From: Patescibacteria group bacterium
Lineage (GTDB): Bacteria; Patescibacteriota; Minisyncoccia; Portnoybacterales; GWB1-42-6
Direction: 5' to 3'
NCBI GenBank assembly: GCA_018826025.1
Contig: JAHKAK010000031.1
Coordinates: forward strand, 1-10,488
DNA: 10,488 nucleotides
Numbering within the stretch: position 1 is the first letter of the stretch; each line of letters begins with the position of its first letter. Below the pieces are notes generated by a model. That model did not search any database, was not told the origin of the DNA, and saw only the letters and a list, made by a program, of their open reading frames with translations. Below, piece after piece: positions 5,670 through 10,488 of this stretch. The position numbers were made by a program, and so were the translations under genes.

Positions 5670-6872
5670 GATCAAACGCGACTGGAAAAATTCATAGCGT
5701 ATCTTCAAAAAAGCGACTGGTCAATTTTTGGGCCGGTTTTTACGACTGCCAAGATTGAGGAATTATCGCCGTTTCTGGCGGCGCATCAGCCCTCGCCGAT
5801 TAAAAAAACCGGCCAGATTTTAATTAAAAAAATATCAAAAGCAATTGAACTGAACTTGGACGGCCAATTGCCGTTTTATTCTTTTAAACGATTTTTTATC
5901 CCGGAACAAGAAACGCTTTTTGAATATCAAAAAAATAAAGTAATTGCTAAAAAACAGGCGTCTAAGATTGCTCTAATTGGCCTGAATATCTTGGACCTAA
6001 GGGCCGTTAATCTCTACGACCAGGTTTTTGAAAAAGACGCTTATTATCAAACGCGGCGGCGTAATATGTTGCTTGTTGGCTATTCTTTAACACCGGAGAC
6101 TGCCAGTAATATCTTTGAGCACCAATACGAAGAGGATATTTTAGAACATTTGCCTTTTGATATCTTTTTGGCATGCTATAACGCCCCCCGTAAAGGGGCG
6201 TGGCCCCCACGGGGCTTTACGCCCTCGCCCCGCAGTTTGCGGGGCTCGCCCCCCAAAGCTGAGCTTAGCTCTGGTCTTAATTTAAGAGGGGGGTTGGGGG
6301 AGTTAAAAGTTTTCAGCGGTTCCATAAAGGGCCAGCGAATCCTAGAGCACTTTGGCTACCAAACTAAGCTTGGTTCAAGCCGCGCTGAGCGCGGCTATAA
6401 AGATTATACGCATATACAATTTAGCGGGCCGGTGAAAGAGGGACAGTTGGACGAACGGATGGCCCGCTTGCGCGACCGGCTGAAAAATCATCCTAATCCC
6501 AAGATTTGGGAAGAGCTGGGAAAAATTTGTATTGAATGCGGCAAGTGCACATTGGTTTGCCCAACTTGTTTTTGTTTTAGAATAGACGACTTGCCAGCGC
6601 TCGCAGAAAGTTCCGGCGCCAGACAACGCTGTTGGGATTCTTGTTATTATCAGGAGTTCTCGGAGGTTTCAGGGAGCGAAAAGCCGGGCCTTGGCAAGCC
6701 CAAATTTTTATCCACAACGGCCGAGCGACTGCATTTTTGGTATTACCATAAATTCGCCAGAATTCCCGATGAATTTAATTTTATGGGGTGCGTGGGGTGC
6801 GGCCGTTGCGCGAAAGTTTGTCCGGTGGGAATAGATATTGGGGAAGTATTAAAGAAAATAGAAAATTCTTAA
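5667..6872 (+). CDS. hydB: Group 3b [NiFe] hydrogenase (sulfhydrogenase) beta subunit, Fe-S electron-transfer protein
   Basis: This is a 401-residue cytosolic protein counted from GTG 5667. It belongs to the family shared by the Pyrococcus sulfhydrogenase beta subunit and anaerobic sulfite reductase subunit A. The N-terminal half has the family block LRAVNLYDQVFEKDAYYQTRR. A first cluster motif follows with Cys288, 291, 294 and 298 (CIECGKCTLVCP), with Cys301 and Cys303 just after it. CWDSC ends at Cys326. A second cluster is CVGCGRCAKVCP (Cys375, 378, 381, 385). It would pass electrons between the FAD subunit and the delta subunit. Residues about 174-212 (APRKGAW to GGLGE) and 238-243 (SRAERG) look foreign: they are coded by GC-rich palindromes (6183-6302 and 6378-6396) kept in frame, while flanking family sequence continues on both sides. 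An open frame extends upstream to GTG 5610, but that segment (FYPLFCLKFFW) does not look like the family and covers the promoter. The gamma gene follows after about 150 bases. Confidence 0.85.
   Translation: MDQTRLEKFIAYLQKSDWSIFGPVFTTAKIEELSPFLAAHQPSPIKKTGQILIKKISKAIELNLDGQLPFYSFKRFFIPEQETLFEYQKNKVIAKKQASKIALIGLNILDLRAVNLYDQVFEKDAYYQTRRRNMLLVGYSLTPETASNIFEHQYEEDILEHLPFDIFLACYNAPRKGAWPPRGFTPSPRSLRGSPPKAELSSGLNLRGGLGELKVFSGSIKGQRILEHFGYQTKLGSSRAERGYKDYTHIQFSGPVKEGQLDERMARLRDRLKNHPNPKIWEELGKICIECGKCTLVCPTCFCFRIDDLPALAESSGARQRCWDSCYYQEFSEVSGSEKPGLGKPKFLSTTAERLHFWYYHKFARIPDEFNFMGCVGCGRCAKVCPVGIDIGEVLKKIENS
6183..6302. repeat. Block of palindromic repeats inserted in frame in the hydrogenase beta gene
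   Basis: About 120 bases, very GC-rich against an AT-rich gene, encode 40 codons without breaking the frame. Unit 1: CGTAAAG (6189-6195) pairs with CTTTACG (6215-6221), with an inner GTGG/CCAC stem. Unit 2: GCCCCGCA (6227-6234) pairs with TGCGGGGC (6238-6245). Unit 3: bases 6253-6273 hold the GAGCTTAGCTC palindrome and recur exactly, reverse-complemented, at 10051-10071. Unit 4: TCTTAATTTAAGA (6275-6287) followed by GGGGGG and a further G-rich run, matching the reverse complement of the repeat in the DUF6390 gene at 9750-9780. It looks like several small palindromic elements landing in or near each other. Confidence 0.75.
6378..6396. repeat. Perfect 9-bp palindrome inside the hydrogenase beta gene
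   Basis: AGCCGCGCT (6378-6386) and AGCGCGGCT (6388-6396) form a perfect stem with a single-base loop. It encodes SRAERG in frame between family-like sequence (QTKLG and YKDYTHIQF). It is probably another small inserted palindrome; the protein segment looks like a tolerated surface loop. Confidence 0.6.
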
Positions 6873-7020
6873 AAATGTAAAATGTAAATATCAAAATGAA
6901 AAATGACAACGTAGAGTTGCGTGGCAACCACGTTGCTCTACGCAATGCAAAATGATAAAATCCATCCCGCCTACGGCGGGATACAAAAATTTTACATTTT
7001 GATTTTTTAATTTTAAATTT
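6873..7020. repeat. MITE-like spacer element: AT-rich inverted ends with two internal hairpins
   Basis: The left end (about 6873-6905) carries ATCAAAATGAAAAAT, and the right end (about 6986-7020), on the - strand, carries ATCAAAATGTAAAAT; both are embedded in AAAATGTAAAAT-like words. Between them are two hairpins. In the first, CGTAGAG (6910-6916) pairs with CTCTACG (6936-6942), with an inner GTGG/CCAC. The second is the perfect ATCCCGCC-TAC-GGCGGGAT (6964-6982). The second could also end transcription, but no T-run follows directly. Layout and content are those of a non-autonomous repeat. Confidence 0.55.
6991..7019 (+). promoter_or_regulatory. Possible promoter of the hydrogenase gamma gene, inside the repeat end
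   Basis: TTTACA (6991-6996) and TAAATT (7014-7019) are 17 bases apart, the ideal sigma-70 spacing, and end 5 bases before the GTG start at 7025. If real, the message would be leaderless or nearly so. The region is so AT-rich that chance matches are likely. Confidence 0.3.
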
Positions 7021-7024
7021 TTTT

Positions 7025-7855
7025 GTGTTTAATCCTTACGAACATCACCAAGCAAAGATAATTTTCATCAGCCGGCAGACCGATAACATCAAGCTGTTCC
7101 GTTTTGAGTTTACGCGACCAATTCCCGGCTGGAAGTTTTCTTACAAGCCAGGGCAATTCGTGGAATTATCCTTACCGAATTTTGGCGAGTCTCCCTTTGC
7201 CCCTTGCGGCGACGCGAGAAAAAACTACCTTGAACTTTGCGTGAGGAAAACCGGCAAATTAACCGCCCAGCTTCATCAAATGAGGATAGGCGACAAAGTG
7301 GGCCTCCGCGGAGCTTATGGCAACGGCGTTTGGCCCTTGGCTAAATATGATTTCAAAACGCAAAAAAACTTATTGATTGTTGCCGGGGGGCTCGGTTTTG
7401 TGCCGTTGCGCTCTTTAATCCTCGACAAAAATAATTGGTTGGGCCAAGAAACAAAGGTCCAAATATTTTATGGGGCGCGCCAGCCAAACGAAATGCTTTT
7501 CCGCCATGAATATGAACAATGGAAAAAACAAAATATCCAAGTGGAGTTAACCGTGGACAGAGAGTGCTCTGGCTGGAAGGGCAACGTGGGCTTGGTGCCG
7601 ACTTTATTTGACAAACACGAAGTTTGGCAAAATTCAATAGCGTTTATTTGCGGGCCGCCAGTGATGTATCGGCCGATTTTGGACAAATTAAAAAAATTAG
7701 GGTTCGTGGACGAAGATATTTATTTGTCGCTGGAACGGCGGATGCATTGCGGTTTTGGCGTTTGCCAGCATTGCGCCGTTGGCTCATACTATACTTGTAA
7801 AGACGGTCCGATTTTCAGCTGGGCGCAGTTAAAGGACATTCCGGGAGCCATCTAA
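7025..7855 (+). CDS. hydG: Group 3b [NiFe] hydrogenase (sulfhydrogenase) gamma subunit, FAD/NAD(P)-binding
   Basis: This is a 276-residue cytosolic diaphorase-type subunit of the ferredoxin-NADP reductase superfamily, related to anaerobic sulfite reductase subunit B. The FAD barrel spans about residues 8-105: KPGQFVELSLPNFGE (41-55), the turn at GKLT (77-80) and the phosphate-binding LRGAYGNG (94-101). The nucleotide domain follows with GGLGFVPLRS (121-130) and the C-terminal CGPPVMYRP (209-217). The last segment binds a [2Fe-2S] cluster through Cys242, Cys247, Cys250 and Cys258 (HCGFGVCQHCAVG, then YTCKDGPIF). It would exchange electrons between NAD(P)H and the beta subunit. GTG 7025 gives the normal family N-terminus (FNPYEHHQAKI) and no better start exists. 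Length is normal and nothing looks broken. The gene sits in the usual beta-gamma order, but unrelated and accessory genes separate it from the delta subunit. Confidence 0.9.
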   Translation: MFNPYEHHQAKIIFISRQTDNIKLFRFEFTRPIPGWKFSYKPGQFVELSLPNFGESPFAPCGDARKNYLELCVRKTGKLTAQLHQMRIGDKVGLRGAYGNGVWPLAKYDFKTQKNLLIVAGGLGFVPLRSLILDKNNWLGQETKVQIFYGARQPNEMLFRHEYEQWKKQNIQVELTVDRECSGWKGNVGLVPTLFDKHEVWQNSIAFICGPPVMYRPILDKLKKLGFVDEDIYLSLERRMHCGFGVCQHCAVGSYYTCKDGPIFSWAQLKDIPGAI

Positions 7856-7950
7856 CGAATCTACAAATCTATGCGAATCTGCGAATTCGCGAATGGATAA
7901 ATTTATTTGCATATTTGTAGATTCGCATTATTCGTAGATTCGTAAATATC
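7856..7950. repeat. Intergenic inverted repeat of CGAATCTACAAAT words
   Basis: CGAATCTACAAAT (7856-7868) is a perfect 13-base inverted match to ATTTGTAGATTCG (7913-7925). Inside are the palindrome GCGAATTCGC (7881-7890) and further GCGAAT words, and the word GTAGATTCG returns at 7934-7942. It begins immediately after the gamma stop codon and ends at the start of the next small gene. It can form a long hairpin in the transcript, so it could act in RNA processing or weak termination, or simply be a mobile spacer repeat. Confidence 0.65.
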
Positions 7951-8064
7951 ATGCGAAAATTCAAATTGATGATCGGCGAAGATGTCTTAGACATTCTGCC
8001 GTCAATATTAACCGTGCTTATCTTAATCGGCGGAGTTATCACCTTAATAATGAAAAATCTGTAA
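7951..8064 (+). CDS. Putative 37-residue single-span membrane miniprotein
   Basis: ATG 7951 to TAA 8062-8064 encodes 37 residues. It has a basic start (MRKFK), an acidic turn (GEDVLD) and then a hydrophobic helix of about 18 residues (ILPSILTVLILIGGVITL), ending MKNL. The profile is that of a small bitopic membrane protein. It fills the gap between the gamma subunit and the HypC-like gene, 16 bases before the latter, on the same strand, and has no overlap with the repeat to its left. I do not recognise a family. Because the hydrogenase is expected to be cytosolic, a membrane partner could tether something or serve the EamA transporter, but it may also be a chance open frame. Confidence 0.45.
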   Translation: MRKFKLMIGEDVLDILPSILTVLILIGGVITLIMKNL

Positions 8065-8080
8065 ATTATAACAGCAAATT

Positions 8081-8281
8081 ATGTGTTTAACACTTCCCAA
8101 GCAAGTTGTTGCCATCAATAAAACCGCAATAAAAGTTAAAGTCAACAATAGCGCAGAATTGGTCGGCAGTCTTTTACCAGTCAAAAGAGGGGATTGGGTT
8201 TTAACGCAAAATAGGATTATTATCAAAAAAATAACCGCCAGGCAGGCGAAGGAAATTAATAAAATCATTTTAGCATCTTAA
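8081..8281 (+). CDS. hypC: HypC/HupF-like hydrogenase maturation chaperone, lacking the usual His
   Basis: This is a 66-residue protein starting MCLTLPKQVV, like the HypC start MCLxxPxxVV with the essential Cys2. HypC carries the Fe(CN)2CO unit between HypD and the hydrogenase large subunit, using Cys2. A small OB-like barrel follows, with GDWVL (37-41) matching the family GDYVLVHAGFAI. Here the next residues are TQNRIII, so Gln43 stands where HypC has a conserved His, and the Gly-Phe-Ala is gone. The C-terminal helix (TARQAKEINKII) is normal. The protein is slightly short for HypC (about 75-95 residues). It lies inside the hydrogenase locus between the gamma subunit and an EamA transporter. 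It is either a diverged chaperone dedicated to this enzyme or a degenerated copy. Confidence 0.7.
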   Translation: MCLTLPKQVVAINKTAIKVKVNNSAELVGSLLPVKRGDWVLTQNRIIIKKITARQAKEINKIILAS

Positions 8282-8346
8282 CGTATAAACATTTTAACAA
8301 AATCCGTTTTTATGTTTATATGTCTTTATGCTTGTATGTTTATATG
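8281..8346. repeat. Short spacer repeats TATGTTTATATG around the EamA gene start
   Basis: TATGTTTATATG occurs at 8311-8322 and again at 8335-8346, the second copy containing the ATG start of the EamA gene. ACGTATAAACAT (8281-8292) is the near-perfect inverted partner of the first copy, so the transcript can fold just upstream of the start. Similar low-complexity words are common between genes in these genomes. Confidence 0.5.
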
Positions 8347-9243
8347 AATAAAGGACTGCTGCTCGTTTTCTCCACCGCCATAATTTCCGGCTTTTCTATT
8401 TTTATCAATAAATTCGGCGTGGCGATGGCCAATCCCAGTATTTTTACTTTTGCCAAAAACGTAATTGTCGCGATTTTATTAGCCGCTATTATTTTATTTT
8501 TTAAGAACCGCCGAAAGCTGTCCGCGCTAAATAAAAAACAATGGCTTAAATTATTCTTACTCGGCTTAATTGGCGGTTCAATTCCCTTCCTGCTGTTTTT
8601 TAAGGGTTTAGCTTTAACCGGCGCGGCTCAAGGCGCTTTTATCCATAAAACCATGTTTATTTTCGTGGCGATATTGGCAGCGGTTTTTTTGAAAGAAAAA
8701 ATCAACAAAAATTTTCTTATCGGCGGACTGTTGCTACTGTTGGGGATTTTGCTGACTTTAAAAAACTTCAATTTTTCTTTCGGCTGGGGCGATGCTTTGA
8801 TTTTGCTGGCCGTTCTTTTCTGGTCAATAGAAAATATTTTAGCCAAATATCTGTTGCGCGACTTGTCAGGCAGTCTCGTCGCTTGGGGACGGATGTTTTT
8901 TGGTTCAATTTTAATTTTTGCGTATCTTGTTTTAACGGGACAAGCGCCTCAACTGCTGTCTTTAAATCTGCCTCAGCTGGGCTGGATCGCCCTAACTTCC
9001 GTTTTACTCTTTGGCTATGTGATAACTTGGTATAATGGTTTAAAACATGTTCCGGTTTCCGTCGCCACCACGATTTTACTGCTTGGCTTGCCGATAACCA
9101 CTGCCTTGACAGCCGTAAACGCCGGTAAAATTATCCCCCAAGACATCTTCTCTGGATTTTTGATTTTAACAGGACTGCTGATCATACTTGGTATAAAAGC
9201 CTTCAAAAGTATAACCGGCAAATTGTTAATAACTAATCGCTAG
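8344..9243 (+). CDS. EamA/DMT-family membrane transporter
   Basis: This is a 299-residue integral membrane protein with about ten hydrophobic helices in two repeats of five. The EamA domains are at about 3-139 and 147-286, the standard drug/metabolite transporter layout. Typical features are KEKINKNFLIGGLLLLLGI at the end of the first half. The second half ends SVATTILLLGLPITTALTAV followed by the PQDIFSGFLILTGLLIILGI segment. Substrates of this family include amino acids, nucleosides and sugars; nothing here shows which. An upstream in-frame ATG at 8320 would add MSLCLYVY from the repeat region, so ATG 8344 (MNKGLLL) is preferred. It interrupts the hydrogenase locus, on the same strand, 62 bases after the HypC-like gene. 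It may be functionally linked to the locus or just a passenger. Confidence 0.85.
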   Translation: MNKGLLLVFSTAIISGFSIFINKFGVAMANPSIFTFAKNVIVAILLAAIILFFKNRRKLSALNKKQWLKLFLLGLIGGSIPFLLFFKGLALTGAAQGAFIHKTMFIFVAILAAVFLKEKINKNFLIGGLLLLLGILLTLKNFNFSFGWGDALILLAVLFWSIENILAKYLLRDLSGSLVAWGRMFFGSILIFAYLVLTGQAPQLLSLNLPQLGWIALTSVLLFGYVITWYNGLKHVPVSVATTILLLGLPITTALTAVNAGKIIPQDIFSGFLILTGLLIILGIKAFKSITGKLLITNR

Positions 9244-9268
9244 CCACTAATTGCTAGTCGCTATTCTC
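9230..9268. repeat. Spacer repeat of CTAGTCGCTA-type words
   Basis: The words CTAATCGCTAG (9233-9243), CACTAATTGCTAG (9245-9257) and TCGCTA (9258-9263) form a short degenerate tandem run. It overlaps the last codons and stop of the EamA gene and ends just before the next ATG at 9269. It explains the open frame running upstream of that ATG to a TTG at 9251. Confidence 0.4.
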
Positions 9269-10018
9269 ATGTCTGGACCAAAATTAGCCGCCTTATATGG
9301 CCTTATTCCCAACCAACTCGGCTTTTGCGGACCACGGCAGGAAAAATTAAAAAATTTTATTGCCGGCAAACTGACAACAGCGCAAATCATCCCCATATTA
9401 AAACAATTTGAAGCGGCTTATCCTTACTACCAATTAATCGCGCGCGCCAATCACGCCAAGCCCCTTGATAAAAAAGTTGTTGAAGCGTATTGGCTGGGAA
9501 ATAGCTATTTAGACAAAGTTAAGATTGAAAACCTGCGTCAATTAATTATTGAAAAGTTTTCCGCGCCGGGTTTGTTATCAAAAGAAACCGCCATTAAAAA
9601 AGCTTCGCTTCTGCCCGCTAATTCCAAACCACACCACAGCTTCCATGTTATGGTTTTGGGCTCCGTCACGGGGCGGGTAAACTTTGCCGGTAATACCAAA
9701 TTGCAAGATATTTGCCGGGTGGGTTGGGGCAGAGTGGAAAAAATTAACGCCCCCCACCCCCCTCTTAAATTAAGAGGGGGCGAGGATGAAAAAATTAAGC
9801 TAATTGTACAATATCAACCACTGATTGGCGTAAAAAATATAAAATTCGGCCGGGCAATCGCCAAAGAAGTTATCTGGGATAAAACTTTAATCCCGAATTT
9901 GAAAATAGGCGATTGGGTATCAATTCATTGGGGCTACGCCATTCAAAAATTATTGACGTCCGACGTCAATAATTTAAGAAAATATACGCAAAATACAATT
10001 AATAGTTTGTCATCCTGA
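9269..10018 (+). CDS. DUF6390-family protein with a HypC-like C-terminal part
   Basis: This is a 249-residue soluble protein. The N-terminal half has the DUF6390 pattern: SGPKLAALYGLIPNQLGFCGP (2-22), a helical segment with FEAAYPYYQLIA (47-58), and KPLDKKVVEAYWLGNSYLD (64-82). PHHSFHVMVLGSVTG (121-135) starts the second half. The rest reads like HypC: a Cys before a strand (DIC149RVGWGRVEKIN) and GDWVSIH220WGYAIQKL near the end, where HypC has GDYVLVHAGFAI. DUF6390 has no proven function that I know of; its hydrogenase setting and HypC likeness suggest a role in [NiFe] maturation (inference). Residues 161-173 are coded by an inserted palindrome (9758-9780 at its core). ATG 9269 is chosen over the upstream TTG 9251, which lies in repeat sequence. 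The final codons and TGA stop come from a repeat beginning at 10009, so the natural end may differ slightly. Confidence 0.75.
   Translation: MSGPKLAALYGLIPNQLGFCGPRQEKLKNFIAGKLTTAQIIPILKQFEAAYPYYQLIARANHAKPLDKKVVEAYWLGNSYLDKVKIENLRQLIIEKFSAPGLLSKETAIKKASLLPANSKPHHSFHVMVLGSVTGRVNFAGNTKLQDICRVGWGRVEKINAPHPPLKLRGGEDEKIKLIVQYQPLIGVKNIKFGRAIAKEVIWDKTLIPNLKIGDWVSIHWGYAIQKLLTSDVNNLRKYTQNTINSLSS
9749..9787. repeat. Palindromic element inserted in frame in the DUF6390 gene
   Basis: The core at 9758-9780 is a perfect palindrome with 11-base arms (CCCCCTCTTAA and TTAAGAGGGGG) around one base, preceded by a C-rich run. It adds about 13 codons (APHPPLKLRGGED) without a frame change, inside a segment that otherwise reads VEKIN then EKIKLIV. 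The same element, reverse-complemented, lies inside the hydrogenase beta gene at 6275-6300. Confidence 0.75.
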
Positions 10019-10090
10019 ACGGAGTGAAGGATCTATAATAGATTCTTCGGCAGAGCTAAGCTCAGCTTTGGCTACGCCCTCAGAATGACA
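10009..10090. repeat. Composite inverted-repeat element before the hydrogenase delta gene
   Basis: The ends are GTCATCCTGA (10009-10018) and TCAGAATGAC (10080-10089), an inverted pair with one mismatch. Inner arms GAAGGATCT (10026-10034) and AGATTCTTC (10040-10048) pair with one mismatch. This is the well-known style of GTCATCCTGA...TCAGAATGAC bacterial spacer repeats. A second palindrome (10051-10071, with GAGCTAAGCTC) is nested in the right arm and equals the reverse complement of 6253-6273. The left end provides the TGA stop of the preceding gene. Confidence 0.7.
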
Positions 10091-10095
10091 AATAG

Positions 10096-10488
10096 ATGAA
10101 AAAAACAACTAAACCAATTATTGCCATTGTTTCCTTAACTTGTTGCGAAGGATGCCAAGTGGCAATTTTGGATTTGGGAGAGAGATTTTTAAAAGTAGCC
10201 GAATATATTAAAATTGGTGATTTTGCCTTTTTGGAAGATACGCCGGAAGCGCCAAATTATGACGTGGTTTTTGTTGAAGGGTCGCCCATAACGAAAGCCA
10301 ATATCACCCGGCTTAAAAACTTGCGTAGCCGTTCTAAAACACTGGTAGCGCTGGGCGCTTGTGCTGCCTTGGGCGGCATCGCGGAAATCAAAAATTACCA
10401 AGATAAAAATGAAAGGATGCGTTATGTCTACAAAAACTTTGAAGGCATCAACAACCCCGATATTAAGCCGTTAAGTTTTTATGTTAAA
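10096..10488 (+). CDS. hydD: Group 3b [NiFe] hydrogenase (sulfhydrogenase) delta (small) subunit, N-terminal part
   Basis: The frame starts at ATG 10096 and runs to the right edge, giving 131 residues without a stop. SLTCCEGCQVAILDL has Cys16, Cys17 and Cys20; the paired cysteines CxxC of this motif hold the [4Fe-4S] cluster nearest to the active site in hydrogenase small subunits. VVFVEGSP (57-64) and LVALGACAALGGI (83-95, with Cys89) are the next conserved small-subunit blocks. There is no twin-arginine signal, so the enzyme is cytosolic, as expected for group 3b. The normal length is about 230-280 residues, so roughly half is visible, and the large (alpha) subunit normally follows. The gene starts 6 bases after the composite repeat. 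Confidence 0.88.
   Translation, partial: MKKTTKPIIAIVSLTCCEGCQVAILDLGERFLKVAEYIKIGDFAFLEDTPEAPNYDVVFVEGSPITKANITRLKNLRSRSKTLVALGACAALGGIAEIKNYQDKNERMRYVYKNFEGINNPDIKPLSFYVK

Noticed and set aside
6183..6302. CRISPR array or tandem coding repeat
   Set aside because: The units are different palindromes side by side, not one repeat with spacers, and no cas gene is nearby.
6964..6982. Rho-independent terminator of the beta gene
   Set aside because: The stem is perfect, but the sequence after it is ACAAAAATTTT, not a T-run, and it sits in the middle of a repeat element.
8320..8343. ATG 8320 as the EamA start
   Set aside because: The extra residues are coded by a TATGTTTATATG spacer repeat, and the family N-terminal helix begins properly at ATG 8344.
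9251..9268. TTG 9251 as the DUF6390 start
   Set aside because: The six added codons lie in CTAGTCGCTA repeat sequence, while ATG 9269 gives the family start SGPKLAALYG.

Overview
The window looks like chromosome from a candidate-phyla-radiation (Patescibacteria, probably Parcubacteria-like) bacterium. The grounds are AT-rich coding sequence, no clear Shine-Dalgarno motif before most starts, two GTG starts, and many short palindromic repeats between genes and even inside them. A partial-operon group 3b [NiFe] hydrogenase is also a known trait of that radiation. The taxonomic call is an inference from style and content; no marker gene is present.

Region 1 (1-5364, + strand) is a copper-handling cluster. 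It opens with the end of one CsoR-type copper repressor and a second, near-identical CsoR copy whose 5' end is disrupted by an apparent one-base indel. Next comes a large fusion protein (HMA copper-binding domain, UreH/DsbD-like membrane domain, cupredoxin domain, Cys-rich tail). It is followed by a small exported ten-cysteine protein, a membrane-anchored thioredoxin-DUF2318 fusion, and a CopA-type copper P-type ATPase. The ATPase reading frame is interrupted by one TAA exactly where the family has the residue between two conserved glycines; the code after the stop resumes perfectly and carries the last two copper-binding membrane helices. The genes are 10-35 bases apart and probably co-transcribed. 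Together they would sense, bind, reduce and export copper (inference).

Region 2 (5365-5666) is a gene-free spacer with a possible terminator, an inverted repeat and a likely promoter.

Region 3 (5667-10488, + strand) is a cytosolic group 3b (sulfhydrogenase-type) hydrogenase locus. It holds the beta Fe-S subunit, the gamma FAD/NAD(P) subunit, a 37-residue membrane miniprotein, a HypC-like protein lacking the usual His, an EamA transporter, a DUF6390 protein whose C-terminus resembles HypC, and the start of the delta (small) subunit. The large subunit should lie just beyond the right edge. The enzyme would couple NAD(P)H and H2 in the cytoplasm.

The most unusual signal is a set of palindromic repeats. 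Three hairpin units and one palindrome sit in frame inside the beta subunit gene. A related palindrome, in opposite orientation, sits in frame inside the DUF6390 gene. A 21-base piece of the beta-gene insert recurs exactly (reverse complement) inside an intergenic repeat at 10009-10090, which also supplies the DUF6390 stop codon. This resembles protein-embedded palindromic elements such as those of Rickettsia.
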